Assembly (NCBI GenBank): GCA_041689775.1 | Contig: JBDNFP010000154.1 | Location: forward strand, 1 to 13,496 | Direction: 5' to 3' | DNA: 13,496 nt | Source of the DNA: JBDNFP01 sp041689775 | GTDB taxonomy: Bacteria; Bacteroidota; Bacteroidia; Cytophagales; Spirosomataceae | Shown: positions 7,338 through 13,496 of the stretch, piece by piece | How the letters are laid out: the number at the start of each line of letters is the position of its first letter | Numbering within the stretch: position 1 is the first letter of the stretch | Notes under the pieces: generated by a model | Database searches by the model: none | The model's input: only the letters and a program-made list of their open reading frames with translations | What the model was told of the DNA's origin: nothing | Program-made: the position numbers and the translations under genes

Positions 7338-9302
7338 ATGAAAAATAATACCGGATCACTTTCCCTACTGTTATTATGCCTGATCAGTGGGGCGGCACTA
7401 GGGCAAATTCGCCCCGGTGGGCTCAATCTACCGCAGGGTATTCCTACTCAGGGTGGGAGGCCTTCTGGTCAGGGGAATGCGCAGCAGGGAGGACCTGTGC
7501 TGGATGACAGTACCAAAAATCTCTACGGACCATCTACGGCACTTCATTTTTTTGAGGATGATATCCTGAATAATCGGGATACTCTAAGGTATCGCCTGGA
7601 TACTTCGTTGAATAACATTCACCGTTGGACTTTCGTGGATCAGACTTGGAATAATCTCGTTGATTTGGGGAATTTAGGGACAGCCACCCGCACCACCTTT
7701 TTTCAACCTCGTCAACAGGTGGGCGCGCATTTGGGTTTTAGGGCTTATGACCCATACGCGATTCAGGCAAACGAAGTGAAGTATTACGACACGCGATCTC
7801 CGCTCACCGAAATGACTTTTGTGTCGGGTGGACTTGGACGAAATATACTCCGTTTCGGGTTTAATCAGAATATTACGCCCCGCCTTAATATGGGCTTTCG
7901 GTTGCAGCGCTTTACTTCCAATAAACAGTTTGGCACATTCAGTGCCCTGGGCTCACAGGCAAATTTGGCCCAGAACTGGAACTTTCTCTTCCATACTAGC
8001 TACGTCTCTAAGGATAAAAAATACACTTTACTAGCGCACTACCGACACCTTAACCATGATGTAAAGGAGCAAGGGGGATTGCTAAACGTCACTGATTCTA
8101 CCGATAATGGTAATCAAACCTTTGTGTACGATGGAGCGGCAAGGCTGAGCGGTCAGGCTCGTTCGTGGGAACGACGACATGTTTTTCATGTATACCAGCA
8201 ATACCGGTTAGCAAATGGCTTTCAACTATTTCAACAAGGAGAATATACCAACGTAAAAGACCGTTACGTGGATAATAACCCTAGCCAGGGAATCGAAAAT
8301 GGAGTGTACGCTCCTCGGTTGTTCAACTCAGATACTACCCGACAGGATATTTTTTACCGGTTGTTTGATACCAAATTGGGTATCAAAGGTACTTATAAAA
8401 GCTTTAACTACCGGGCGTATTACCGACCCCGAATTTACACCGTGGATGGTAATTATAAGAATTCTGACTCCACTACTGCATCCTACAAAAATACCCGGTT
8501 TGAAAATATCGTGGGCGTTTGGTTGAGCTATTACCTAAAAGATTCCAGTCAACACCTTATTGCGGAGGGTGAACATCTCCTGGGGAAAGACTTCCTTTTG
8601 AGGGGTGTATTGTTAACGAAGTGGTTTAAAGCCGGCTACCAAACCTCTTTCTGGTCGCCGGATATGCTCATGCAGCGATACGTCAGTAATCATTTAGCGT
8701 GGGACAACGACTTTAAACTAACCGGCGCCAATACGATATTTGGTTCATTATCAATTAAGACACCGACCGTCGAATTTGTACCCGAGGTTCAATATCATTT
8801 GGTTAGCCGGTATACCTACTACGATACTGCGGCCGTTGCGCGGCAATTCAATGGGTCTTTCAGTTTGTTACGGCTTGGTGGTACCATCAATTGGAGAAAA
8901 AATAAATTTAATCTTCAAGGGCAAGGATATTATACGGTAAGTTCCAACTCCGAAATAATTAGGATTCCGTCGGTGTTTGCATCGGCTCAGCTGACGTATG
9001 ATCTTATATACGCCAAAGTATTGTACGTTCAGCTCGGGCTCGCGGGGCATTACCGCTCCTCGTATTTAGCGGACGCCTACATGCCCTTGACTCAACAGTT
9101 CCATCTTCAAAATGGCTTCATTGCCGATCGGTACATCGTAGCTGATGCTTTTGCCAGCCTTCGTATCGATCGGGTGCGATTGCTGCTGAAAATGTCCCAC
9201 ATCAATGAAGGAATTGGTAGCCTGGGGTATTATATTACTCCCCGGTACCTCGGATTAAAGCGGACGTTCAGTTTTGGGGTGTATTGGCCTTTATTTGATT
9301 AA
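7338..9302 (+). CDS. Putative outer-membrane porin (Porin_10-type beta-barrel)
   Basis: This 654-residue exported protein resembles the Bacteroidota 'putative porin' family. The signal peptide is residues 1-22 (LSLLLLCLISGAALG|Q). Next comes a Gly/Gln/Pro-rich low-complexity spacer of about 30 residues (RPGGLNLPQGIPTQGG and following), then the family-like opening DDSTKNLYGPSTALHFFEDD (56-75), where the conserved Gly-Pro-x-Thr and 'DTSLNNIHRW' lie. The rest is rich in alternating aromatic beta-strands (for example LGFRAYDPY, MGFRLQRFTSNKQFG, YTLLAHYRHLNHD) separated by polar loops, as in a beta-barrel, and the C-terminus ends FSFGVYWPLFD. No transmembrane helix beyond the signal peptide is seen. 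The substrate is unknown. It follows lpxK by 3 bp and precedes miaE by 9 bp, so all three are likely on one transcript. Confidence 0.87.
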   Translation: MKNNTGSLSLLLLCLISGAALGQIRPGGLNLPQGIPTQGGRPSGQGNAQQGGPVLDDSTKNLYGPSTALHFFEDDILNNRDTLRYRLDTSLNNIHRWTFVDQTWNNLVDLGNLGTATRTTFFQPRQQVGAHLGFRAYDPYAIQANEVKYYDTRSPLTEMTFVSGGLGRNILRFGFNQNITPRLNMGFRLQRFTSNKQFGTFSALGSQANLAQNWNFLFHTSYVSKDKKYTLLAHYRHLNHDVKEQGGLLNVTDSTDNGNQTFVYDGAARLSGQARSWERRHVFHVYQQYRLANGFQLFQQGEYTNVKDRYVDNNPSQGIENGVYAPRLFNSDTTRQDIFYRLFDTKLGIKGTYKSFNYRAYYRPRIYTVDGNYKNSDSTTASYKNTRFENIVGVWLSYYLKDSSQHLIAEGEHLLGKDFLLRGVLLTKWFKAGYQTSFWSPDMLMQRYVSNHLAWDNDFKLTGANTIFGSLSIKTPTVEFVPEVQYHLVSRYTYYDTAAVARQFNGSFSLLRLGGTINWRKNKFNLQGQGYYTVSSNSEIIRIPSVFASAQLTYDLIYAKVLYVQLGLAGHYRSSYLADAYMPLTQQFHLQNGFIADRYIVADAFASLRIDRVRLLLKMSHINEGIGSLGYYITPRYLGLKRTFSFGVYWPLFD

Positions 9303-9311
9303 TTTTTTGTT

Positions 9312-9908
9312 ATGACTATCACCACATTAGGACTTAATTTACCGACCGATCCACGGTGGGTCAATATTGCTGAGATGCAGATAGGAGAGATTTTGATTGA
9401 TCATGCCTATTGTGAGCAGAAGGCAGCCTCGTCTTGTATATCACTGATTGTTCATTTTCCAGAAAGGACTAAACTCGTTGAAGTATTGACCCCCATTGTC
9501 AGTGAGGAATGGGGACATTTTCAAAGGGTATTGAAGGAACTAAAAAGAAGAAACATACCTCTGGGAAGGCAACGAAAAGACGAGTATGTAAAACGACTTC
9601 AAGAAGTACTGTATAAAAAGGGAAATGGGGATGATGTCTTCCTGGATAGGCTCTTGGTTTGCGCCCTTATTGAAGCCCGAAGCTGCGAAAGATTTAAGCT
9701 ATTATCCGAAGAAATTGAAGACGAGGGGTTGCAAAAGTTTTATCGGGAGCTCATGGTCTCAGAAGCAGGTCATTACCGCAGCTTTATCGAACTCGCCGAA
9801 GAATATTTACCTAAGGAAGCAGTACGGCAGCGCTGGAAAGAACTGCTTTTCGCCGAAGCGGAGATAATGAAAAACCTGGAAGTTCGTGGTGATCGAATGC
9901 ATGGGTAG
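9312..9908 (+). CDS. miaE: tRNA-(ms2io6A)-hydroxylase, diiron enzyme
   Basis: MiaE hydroxylates the isopentenyl group of ms2i6A at position 37 of tRNAs reading codons that begin with U, using O2 and a ferritin-like diiron centre. The 198-residue protein is of normal length. The ligand set is visible: Glu35 (HAYCEQKAAS), Glu66 with His69 (EEWGHF), Glu121 (ALIEARSCERF), and Glu151 with His154 (SEAGHY). The N-terminal LPTDPRWVN and the sequence around ARSCERF are typical of the family. ATG 9312 comes 9 bp after the porin stop, with no Shine-Dalgarno sequence (TTTTTTG precedes it), as usual for Bacteroidota. It needs oxygen, as HemF does. The functional link to lpxK and the porin is probably only co-transcription. 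Confidence 0.94.
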   Translation: MTITTLGLNLPTDPRWVNIAEMQIGEILIDHAYCEQKAASSCISLIVHFPERTKLVEVLTPIVSEEWGHFQRVLKELKRRNIPLGRQRKDEYVKRLQEVLYKKGNGDDVFLDRLLVCALIEARSCERFKLLSEEIEDEGLQKFYRELMVSEAGHYRSFIELAEEYLPKEAVRQRWKELLFAEAEIMKNLEVRGDRMHG

Positions 9909-10008
9909 AATCTCATTTTCCGCATTACGATTTTCTCCCGGTTCTTATTTTGCTAGTACACTCCACTCTTCAACTGTTTATATCCAGCCTATTCCCCAAT
10001 CATAATTT
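9909..10008. promoter_or_regulatory. Gap before addB, possible promoter
   Basis: One hundred bases lie between miaE and the next gene, much longer than the 3 and 9 bp gaps before it. TTATTTTG at 9945-9952 matches seven of eight positions of TAnnTTTG, but no matching -33 TTTG is seen at 19-21 bp, so a separate promoter is only suggested. No strong terminator hairpin for the lpxK-miaE unit was found here. Confidence 0.25.
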
Positions 10009-12918
10009 ATGAAAACTTTCCTTACCGACGTTGCTGAGCGCATACTTTCCTTACATCCGTCCGATATAGATCAGGTAGCCATCGTGGTTCCCACCCGCCG
10101 GGCGGCCTTTTTTGTGAAACAAGAACTTGCCCTGGCAACTACCAAGCCCATCATCAGTCCGCAAATCCAGGCTATTGAAGATTTTGTCGAATCGGTGAGT
10201 ACTCTGGAAGTCGCTGATTCCGTAAGTCTGCTATTTGAATTATACGAAACTTTCAAAGAGATAGATCCAAGCGTTCAGTTTGATCGGTTTATGGGGTGGG
10301 CTTCGGTGCTTATGAGTGACCTAGATCGTATTGACCAGTACCTCATTAAAACCGATTATTTGTTTGACTACGTTTCTGAGACCAAAGCCCTTGAACGCTG
10401 GCAATTAAATCTACCCCCAGGTAAAACTCTATCCGAAACCGGAGGTGCGAAGTCTTACTTTACTCTTTTTGAGAATATCAAGAAGGTCTATTCCTTGTTT
10501 CGTCAGCGCTTACAGGCAAAAGGCAAAGCCTATCGGGGTATGGCCTACCGGCACGTGGCTGAAAACATGGATATTTTACTCGAAAAAGGTATTCCATTTT
10601 CTAAGGTCTATTTTGTTGGTTTCAATGCCTTTACCGAATCCGAAATTCAGATTATTCAGAAACTAAGGAAAGTAAGAAAAGCGGAAGTGCTTTGGGATAC
10701 GGATCGCTACTACATGAGCGAAAATAGGGATGTGGAAGCGGGGGAAAGCCTACGCAGGTACAAGAATGACGTAACATTTGGCTCCTGGAATTGGACGTAT
10801 GATCACTTACTTTCAAGTAAGAAGCAAATCACCGTGTATGGCGTACCTAATGCTACCTTGCAGACAAAACTTGCTGGCGCTATTTACGCTGAAATGCTCC
10901 GAAACGACCCACCGGAAGCACCAGTCCCGACCGCCATTGTGCTGGCTGATGAAAATTTGTTACTCCCAATGTTGTATTCAATTGACGAAAGCGTAACTGA
11001 TTTTAACATTACCATGGGGTTGTCGCTCCGCAATTCTTTGCTGTATACCCTGATTGATAGCGTATTTGAATTACAACAAAATGTTGCAGAATTTAAGAAT
11101 AAAGACGGGGCTACCTTGAAAATTCCTAAGTTCAATCATAAGGGTATCAGTAAGGTCTTGAATCATCCATTTATTCGTCATTATGAACAGATAGTGCTCA
11201 GAAAGCCCGATTCGGACGAGCCTACCATTATTCAGGAAACTCTGAGGGAGATTACTAAAAATAACCGGGTGTTTCTGAGTACCAAGGATATGATGCAGAT
11301 AGGTAAGGAGCATGCGTTATTCCGTATTTTGTTCACGCGTTGGAAAAAGGACAATTCTGCCCAGGTTATCAAAGCTTTCTTTGATCTTATAGATTTGTTA
11401 CGGGAAGTATATAAGGATTATAAGAATGCGCTCGAAACAGAATACCTATACCTGTTTTATACTTTGTTGAAGCAATTCGAACAAACCATTGCCAATCGCC
11501 CCGAGCCTTTGACGTTGGCTACCCTCCGGTCGTTCATGTTCGATTTGATCCGTACTACCCGGATACCCTTCAGCGGGGAGCCTGTGAGTTCTTTACAGAT
11601 ATTGGGAATGCTGGAAACTAGGGCATTGGATTTTAGTCGGATCATTGTGCTATCGCTCAACGAAGGGGTACTTCCACAGGCTAAAAAACAAAATTCGCTC
11701 ATTCCCTTTGATGTTTCAGATGAGGTGGAGCTTCCGACCCATCGGCATCAAGAGGCGGTCATGTCCTACCATTTTTATAGGTTGTTACAACGGGCGTCAG
11801 AGGTACATCTCATGTATGTGAGCACCAATGATGCCTTAGGAGGAGGAGAGAAAAGTCGCTTTATTCAGCAGATTGAGTTTGAACTTGCGCAGTACAATCC
11901 GGGTATTGAGATCAGAAATAAGGTGGTTGGGTTTTCTGAATCTCCGGTGGATACTTTATCCGATCAGGTACCAAAGGATGCCGCTATGGTGGAAAGAACC
12001 AAGAACTATCTGGCCACCACGGGGCTTTACCCTACCCATCTGAATGATTTGATTCGTTGCTCCATGAAGTTTTATTTAGGACGGATTGTGGGCGTAAAGG
12101 AGAAAGAAGAAATAGAGGAGGAGTTGGGTATGGATAAAATTGGCACCTGGCTGCATACCTCCCTTGAACGAATTGATCAGGAGTATTTTCTGCAAGGAGT
12201 TGATCCGACCGAAGCGCAAAGTAAGGCGATTCTTTTCGAAGAATTTGAGCGGTTATTTTTGGGGTATGTTACCGAAATGGGACTCAATAGTGTGTACTAC
12301 CAAATTGGGGTTCAGCAAGTAATGGAGTTCTTACGCCATCAAATAAAGTTATCTCCCCGCCGGAAAGTAGTGGCCGCCGAGCAGTTATTAAAAACAGATG
12401 TTACCGTGATGGTAGATGGCAGCCCGGTGGTGGTGAAATTGGGTGGAAAAATCGATAGGGTAGAGCAAGGGGCAGACGGGACACTTTTCGTGATGGATTA
12501 TAAAACGGGGAGTGTTGAATTGCATCAGGAAACCAAAACAACATACGAGGAACGGAAGAAGAAGTTATTATCAGATTCAACGCTCAAAGCCGGGTACGCG
12601 CGGCAGCTTTGGTTGTATAAGTATTTAGTTTACAGGCAAATGGGGGAGTCTTCTGGGTTGCAATTGGCAGATACTACCTACACCCTGGCAGATAGTAAAG
12701 TACAGTCAGGATTCTATTCCTTTCGGGCACCGGATAAGATTTTTGAAAATATGCTAGAAATCACGGCGAGCGTGGATCCACATGTGTTTATCAAAGAATC
12801 AGAAGAATTATTGCAGATCATTATCGGTGATTTGCTAAATAAAGAAACGTTTTTTACCAAAACCAATGATTTGGAAGTCTGCAAATATTGTGACTTCAAA
12901 GGTATATGCGGCCGTTGA
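10009..12918 (+). CDS. addB: AddB-like helicase/nuclease subunit, PD-(D/E)XK family with Fe-S cluster
   Basis: This 969-residue protein is the likely B subunit of an AddAB-type helicase-nuclease that resects double-strand breaks for RecA repair. The N-terminus (VAIVVPTRRAAFFVKQEL, 23-40) matches the region just after the helicase Walker A of AddB proteins, but no GxxGxGKT motif exists, so this subunit probably does not use ATP there. Late UvrD-like helicase motifs are seen at 526-555 (LQILGMLETRALDFSRIIVLSL). The C-terminal nuclease domain has His716, Glu791, Asp816 (GKIDRVE), Asp830 and Lys832 (VMDYKTG) and Gln866, a complete PD-(D/E)XK set. Cys684 plus Cys958, Cys961 and Cys967 (VCKYCDFKGICGR) match the four cysteines of the AddB [4Fe-4S] clamp. 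Length and layout fit Bacteroidota 'PD-(D/E)XK nuclease family' proteins. An addA gene is expected nearby but is not seen. A free-standing nuclease is the alternative. Confidence 0.87.
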   Translation: MKTFLTDVAERILSLHPSDIDQVAIVVPTRRAAFFVKQELALATTKPIISPQIQAIEDFVESVSTLEVADSVSLLFELYETFKEIDPSVQFDRFMGWASVLMSDLDRIDQYLIKTDYLFDYVSETKALERWQLNLPPGKTLSETGGAKSYFTLFENIKKVYSLFRQRLQAKGKAYRGMAYRHVAENMDILLEKGIPFSKVYFVGFNAFTESEIQIIQKLRKVRKAEVLWDTDRYYMSENRDVEAGESLRRYKNDVTFGSWNWTYDHLLSSKKQITVYGVPNATLQTKLAGAIYAEMLRNDPPEAPVPTAIVLADENLLLPMLYSIDESVTDFNITMGLSLRNSLLYTLIDSVFELQQNVAEFKNKDGATLKIPKFNHKGISKVLNHPFIRHYEQIVLRKPDSDEPTIIQETLREITKNNRVFLSTKDMMQIGKEHALFRILFTRWKKDNSAQVIKAFFDLIDLLREVYKDYKNALETEYLYLFYTLLKQFEQTIANRPEPLTLATLRSFMFDLIRTTRIPFSGEPVSSLQILGMLETRALDFSRIIVLSLNEGVLPQAKKQNSLIPFDVSDEVELPTHRHQEAVMSYHFYRLLQRASEVHLMYVSTNDALGGGEKSRFIQQIEFELAQYNPGIEIRNKVVGFSESPVDTLSDQVPKDAAMVERTKNYLATTGLYPTHLNDLIRCSMKFYLGRIVGVKEKEEIEEELGMDKIGTWLHTSLERIDQEYFLQGVDPTEAQSKAILFEEFERLFLGYVTEMGLNSVYYQIGVQQVMEFLRHQIKLSPRRKVVAAEQLLKTDVTVMVDGSPVVVKLGGKIDRVEQGADGTLFVMDYKTGSVELHQETKTTYEERKKKLLSDSTLKAGYARQLWLYKYLVYRQMGESSGLQLADTTYTLADSKVQSGFYSFRAPDKIFENMLEITASVDPHVFIKESEELLQIIIGDLLNKETFFTKTNDLEVCKYCDFKGICGR

Positions 12919-12962
12919 TCCTGATCTATTTGCTACATTCTTTTGCCCCTTCGTACTATTCC

Positions 12963-13012
12963 GAAGCAGTCAGACCTGCCCGCTGAGCGAAGTCATCAGG
13001 TTTGACTACTTT
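12963..13012 (+). terminator. Large imperfect hairpin after addB, possible terminator or palindromic repeat
   Basis: Two 16-base arms (12963-12978 and 12997-13012) can pair around an 18-base loop. The inner 11 pairs are AGTCAGACCTG against CAGGTTTGACT with one G-U pair, followed by one mismatch and four more pairs. The 3' arm ends in ACTTTTC and T-rich sequence follows, which fits a rho-independent terminator 44 bp after the addB stop. The 5' side GAAG (12963-12966) can alternatively pair with CTTC in 12949-12953, so two structures compete. It could also be an intergenic palindromic repeat of the genome; only one copy is in the window. Confidence 0.5.
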
Positions 13013-13104
13013 TCATTTGCTAGTGTTTCGGATACCCAGCATTGTGCATACTAAGTGAATTATTGTCTCGTTATAATTTGGGGAATCGGGGATACTATTC
13101 CAAA

Positions 13105-13215
13105 ATGAGAATATTTCTTCTGGTAGTCTATGTTTGGCTATTCTTCACTACCGGATTCTAACCTTTTAAAGGCGCAAAGGGTCTGATTAGTATACAGGAA
13201 AAGAGCACACAATAA
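13105..13215 (+). pseudogene. Possible remnant of a secreted protein's 5' end, broken by a stop codon
   Basis: An ATG at 13105 starts MRIFLLVVYVWLFFTTGF, an 18-residue hydrophobic peptide like a signal peptide, followed by TAA at 13159-13161. Reading on in the same frame gives PFKGAKGLISIQEKSTQ before a second TAA at 13213-13215. A signal-peptide start followed by a plausible mature start after one stop could be a decayed gene whose remainder was lost. Chance is a real alternative, as the piece is only 37 codons and has no recognised homologue. Confidence 0.2.
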
Positions 13216-13365
13216 TGGTAGCACTTACACGAGCATTCATGGGCATAAGTACTAAGGCATAATTAGTTTATATTATTAAGTTAGTCAAATCACTAGCTAA
13301 TATTCTCTATATCAAATATTTACAAAAAGGTAATAGTTACAAGCTAATAGCTATCAGCTACTTTG

Positions 13366-13496
13366 TGATTGCCTAAAATAGGTTGACCACAAATCAACTT
13401 ATGACAATGGGAAAAACAAATGCAAAAGACGGAAAAAGTGCAAAATTCGAATTCCGAAAACGCCGTGTGTTCAGTGAAGCGTTCAAACGCGAAAAA
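13366..13496 (+). mobile_element. Left end of a putative IS3-type insertion sequence (continues past window)
   Basis: A transposase gene starts at 13401 and runs off the edge. About 35 bp before it, TGATTGCCTAAAATAGG begins at 13366, a TG-starting sequence at the distance usual between a terminal inverted repeat and orfA in IS3-family elements. The right inverted repeat and target duplication lie outside, so the exact end is inferred. Confidence 0.45.
13401..13496 (+). CDS. Transposase OrfA-like protein, N-terminal part (cut by window edge)
   Basis: Only 32 codons are visible, from ATG 13401 (a second ATG is at 13407). The peptide is very basic and ends with RKRRVFSEAFKREK, which matches the start of the helix-turn-helix domain of IS3-family OrfA proteins ('RR.fSeeFK.e.V'). 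This domain binds the element's ends, and a downstream orfB with a DDE catalytic domain, usually made by frameshifting, would be expected outside the window. A 7-pair hairpin (AGGTTGA at 13380-13386 with TCAACTT at 13394-13400, one G-U) ends right before the ATG and may limit translation from outside transcripts. Family assignment rests on a short motif. Confidence 0.7.
   Translation, partial: MTMGKTNAKDGKSAKFEFRKRRVFSEAFKREK

Larger units (their letters stand above)
12919..13365. other. Intergenic stretch between addB and the insertion-sequence end
   Basis: About 450 bases hold no confident gene. They contain the hairpin at 12963-13012, a short broken reading frame at 13105-13215, and then an increasingly AT-rich part from about 13200 with short inverted repeats such as GCTAATAGC near 13343. 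No tRNA, rRNA or CRISPR repeat was recognised on either strand. Confidence 0.6.

Noticed and set aside
12866..13054. A 62-codon plus-strand frame overlapping the addB end
   Set aside because: It runs in another frame through the addB Fe-S coding region and then through the hairpin; no start context or domain supports it.
12919..13400. tRNA, CRISPR array or attachment site in the right intergenic region
   Set aside because: No cloverleaf, regularly spaced repeats or tRNA-derived direct repeat could be found by reading both strands.
1..13496. A new multi-gene defence or mobile system across the window
   Set aside because: The genes are recognisable housekeeping and envelope functions with ordinary neighbours. 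Apart from the degenerate exporter and the right-edge insertion sequence, nothing supports such a system.

Overview
The window looks like a chromosomal segment of a Bacteroidota bacterium, most likely of the Cytophagales (Spirosoma/Dyadobacter-like). This is inferred from a Porin_10-type putative porin, lpxK (hence a Gram-negative lipid A envelope), a menaquinone-pathway menC, a Bacteroidota-style AddB nuclease without a Walker A motif, and the general absence of Shine-Dalgarno sequences before confident starts. No species can be named from sequence alone.

Layout. Positions 1-4001 (minus strand) hold a three-gene export operon read right to left: an ABC transporter of the type I secretion/bacteriocin-exporter kind, a HlyD-type periplasmic adaptor, and the first 110 codons of a TolC-like outer-membrane factor that runs off the left edge. 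Together they would span both membranes. The surprise is that the ATPase domain has lost or changed nearly every catalytic motif (Walker A Ser, LSGGQ, catalytic Glu, D-loop, H-loop His), although the reading frame is intact.

Positions 4002-4168 are a divergent promoter region. hemF (aerobic coproporphyrinogen III oxidase, plus strand) and menC (o-succinylbenzoate synthase, minus strand) follow and converge tail to tail with a single base between their stop codons. They feed heme and menaquinone synthesis, both needed for respiration. menC and lpxK diverge across only 60 bp. lpxK, a putative porin and miaE are packed with gaps of 3 and 9 bp on the plus strand and probably form one operon, which joins outer-membrane lipid A synthesis, an outer-membrane beta-barrel and a tRNA-modifying diiron enzyme. 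After 100 bp comes a 969-residue AddB-like nuclease/helicase subunit with a complete iron-sulfur nuclease domain. Its AddA partner is not in the window.

The right end (12919-13496) is less orderly. It has a large imperfect hairpin just after addB, a short signal-peptide-like reading frame broken by a stop codon, an AT-rich stretch, and the start of an IS3-type transposase gene that runs off the edge. This looks like an insertion-sequence junction next to decayed DNA.

Most of the window is conserved housekeeping sequence. The best candidate for something unusual is the degenerate ABC exporter. No convincing new multi-gene defence or mobile system was seen.
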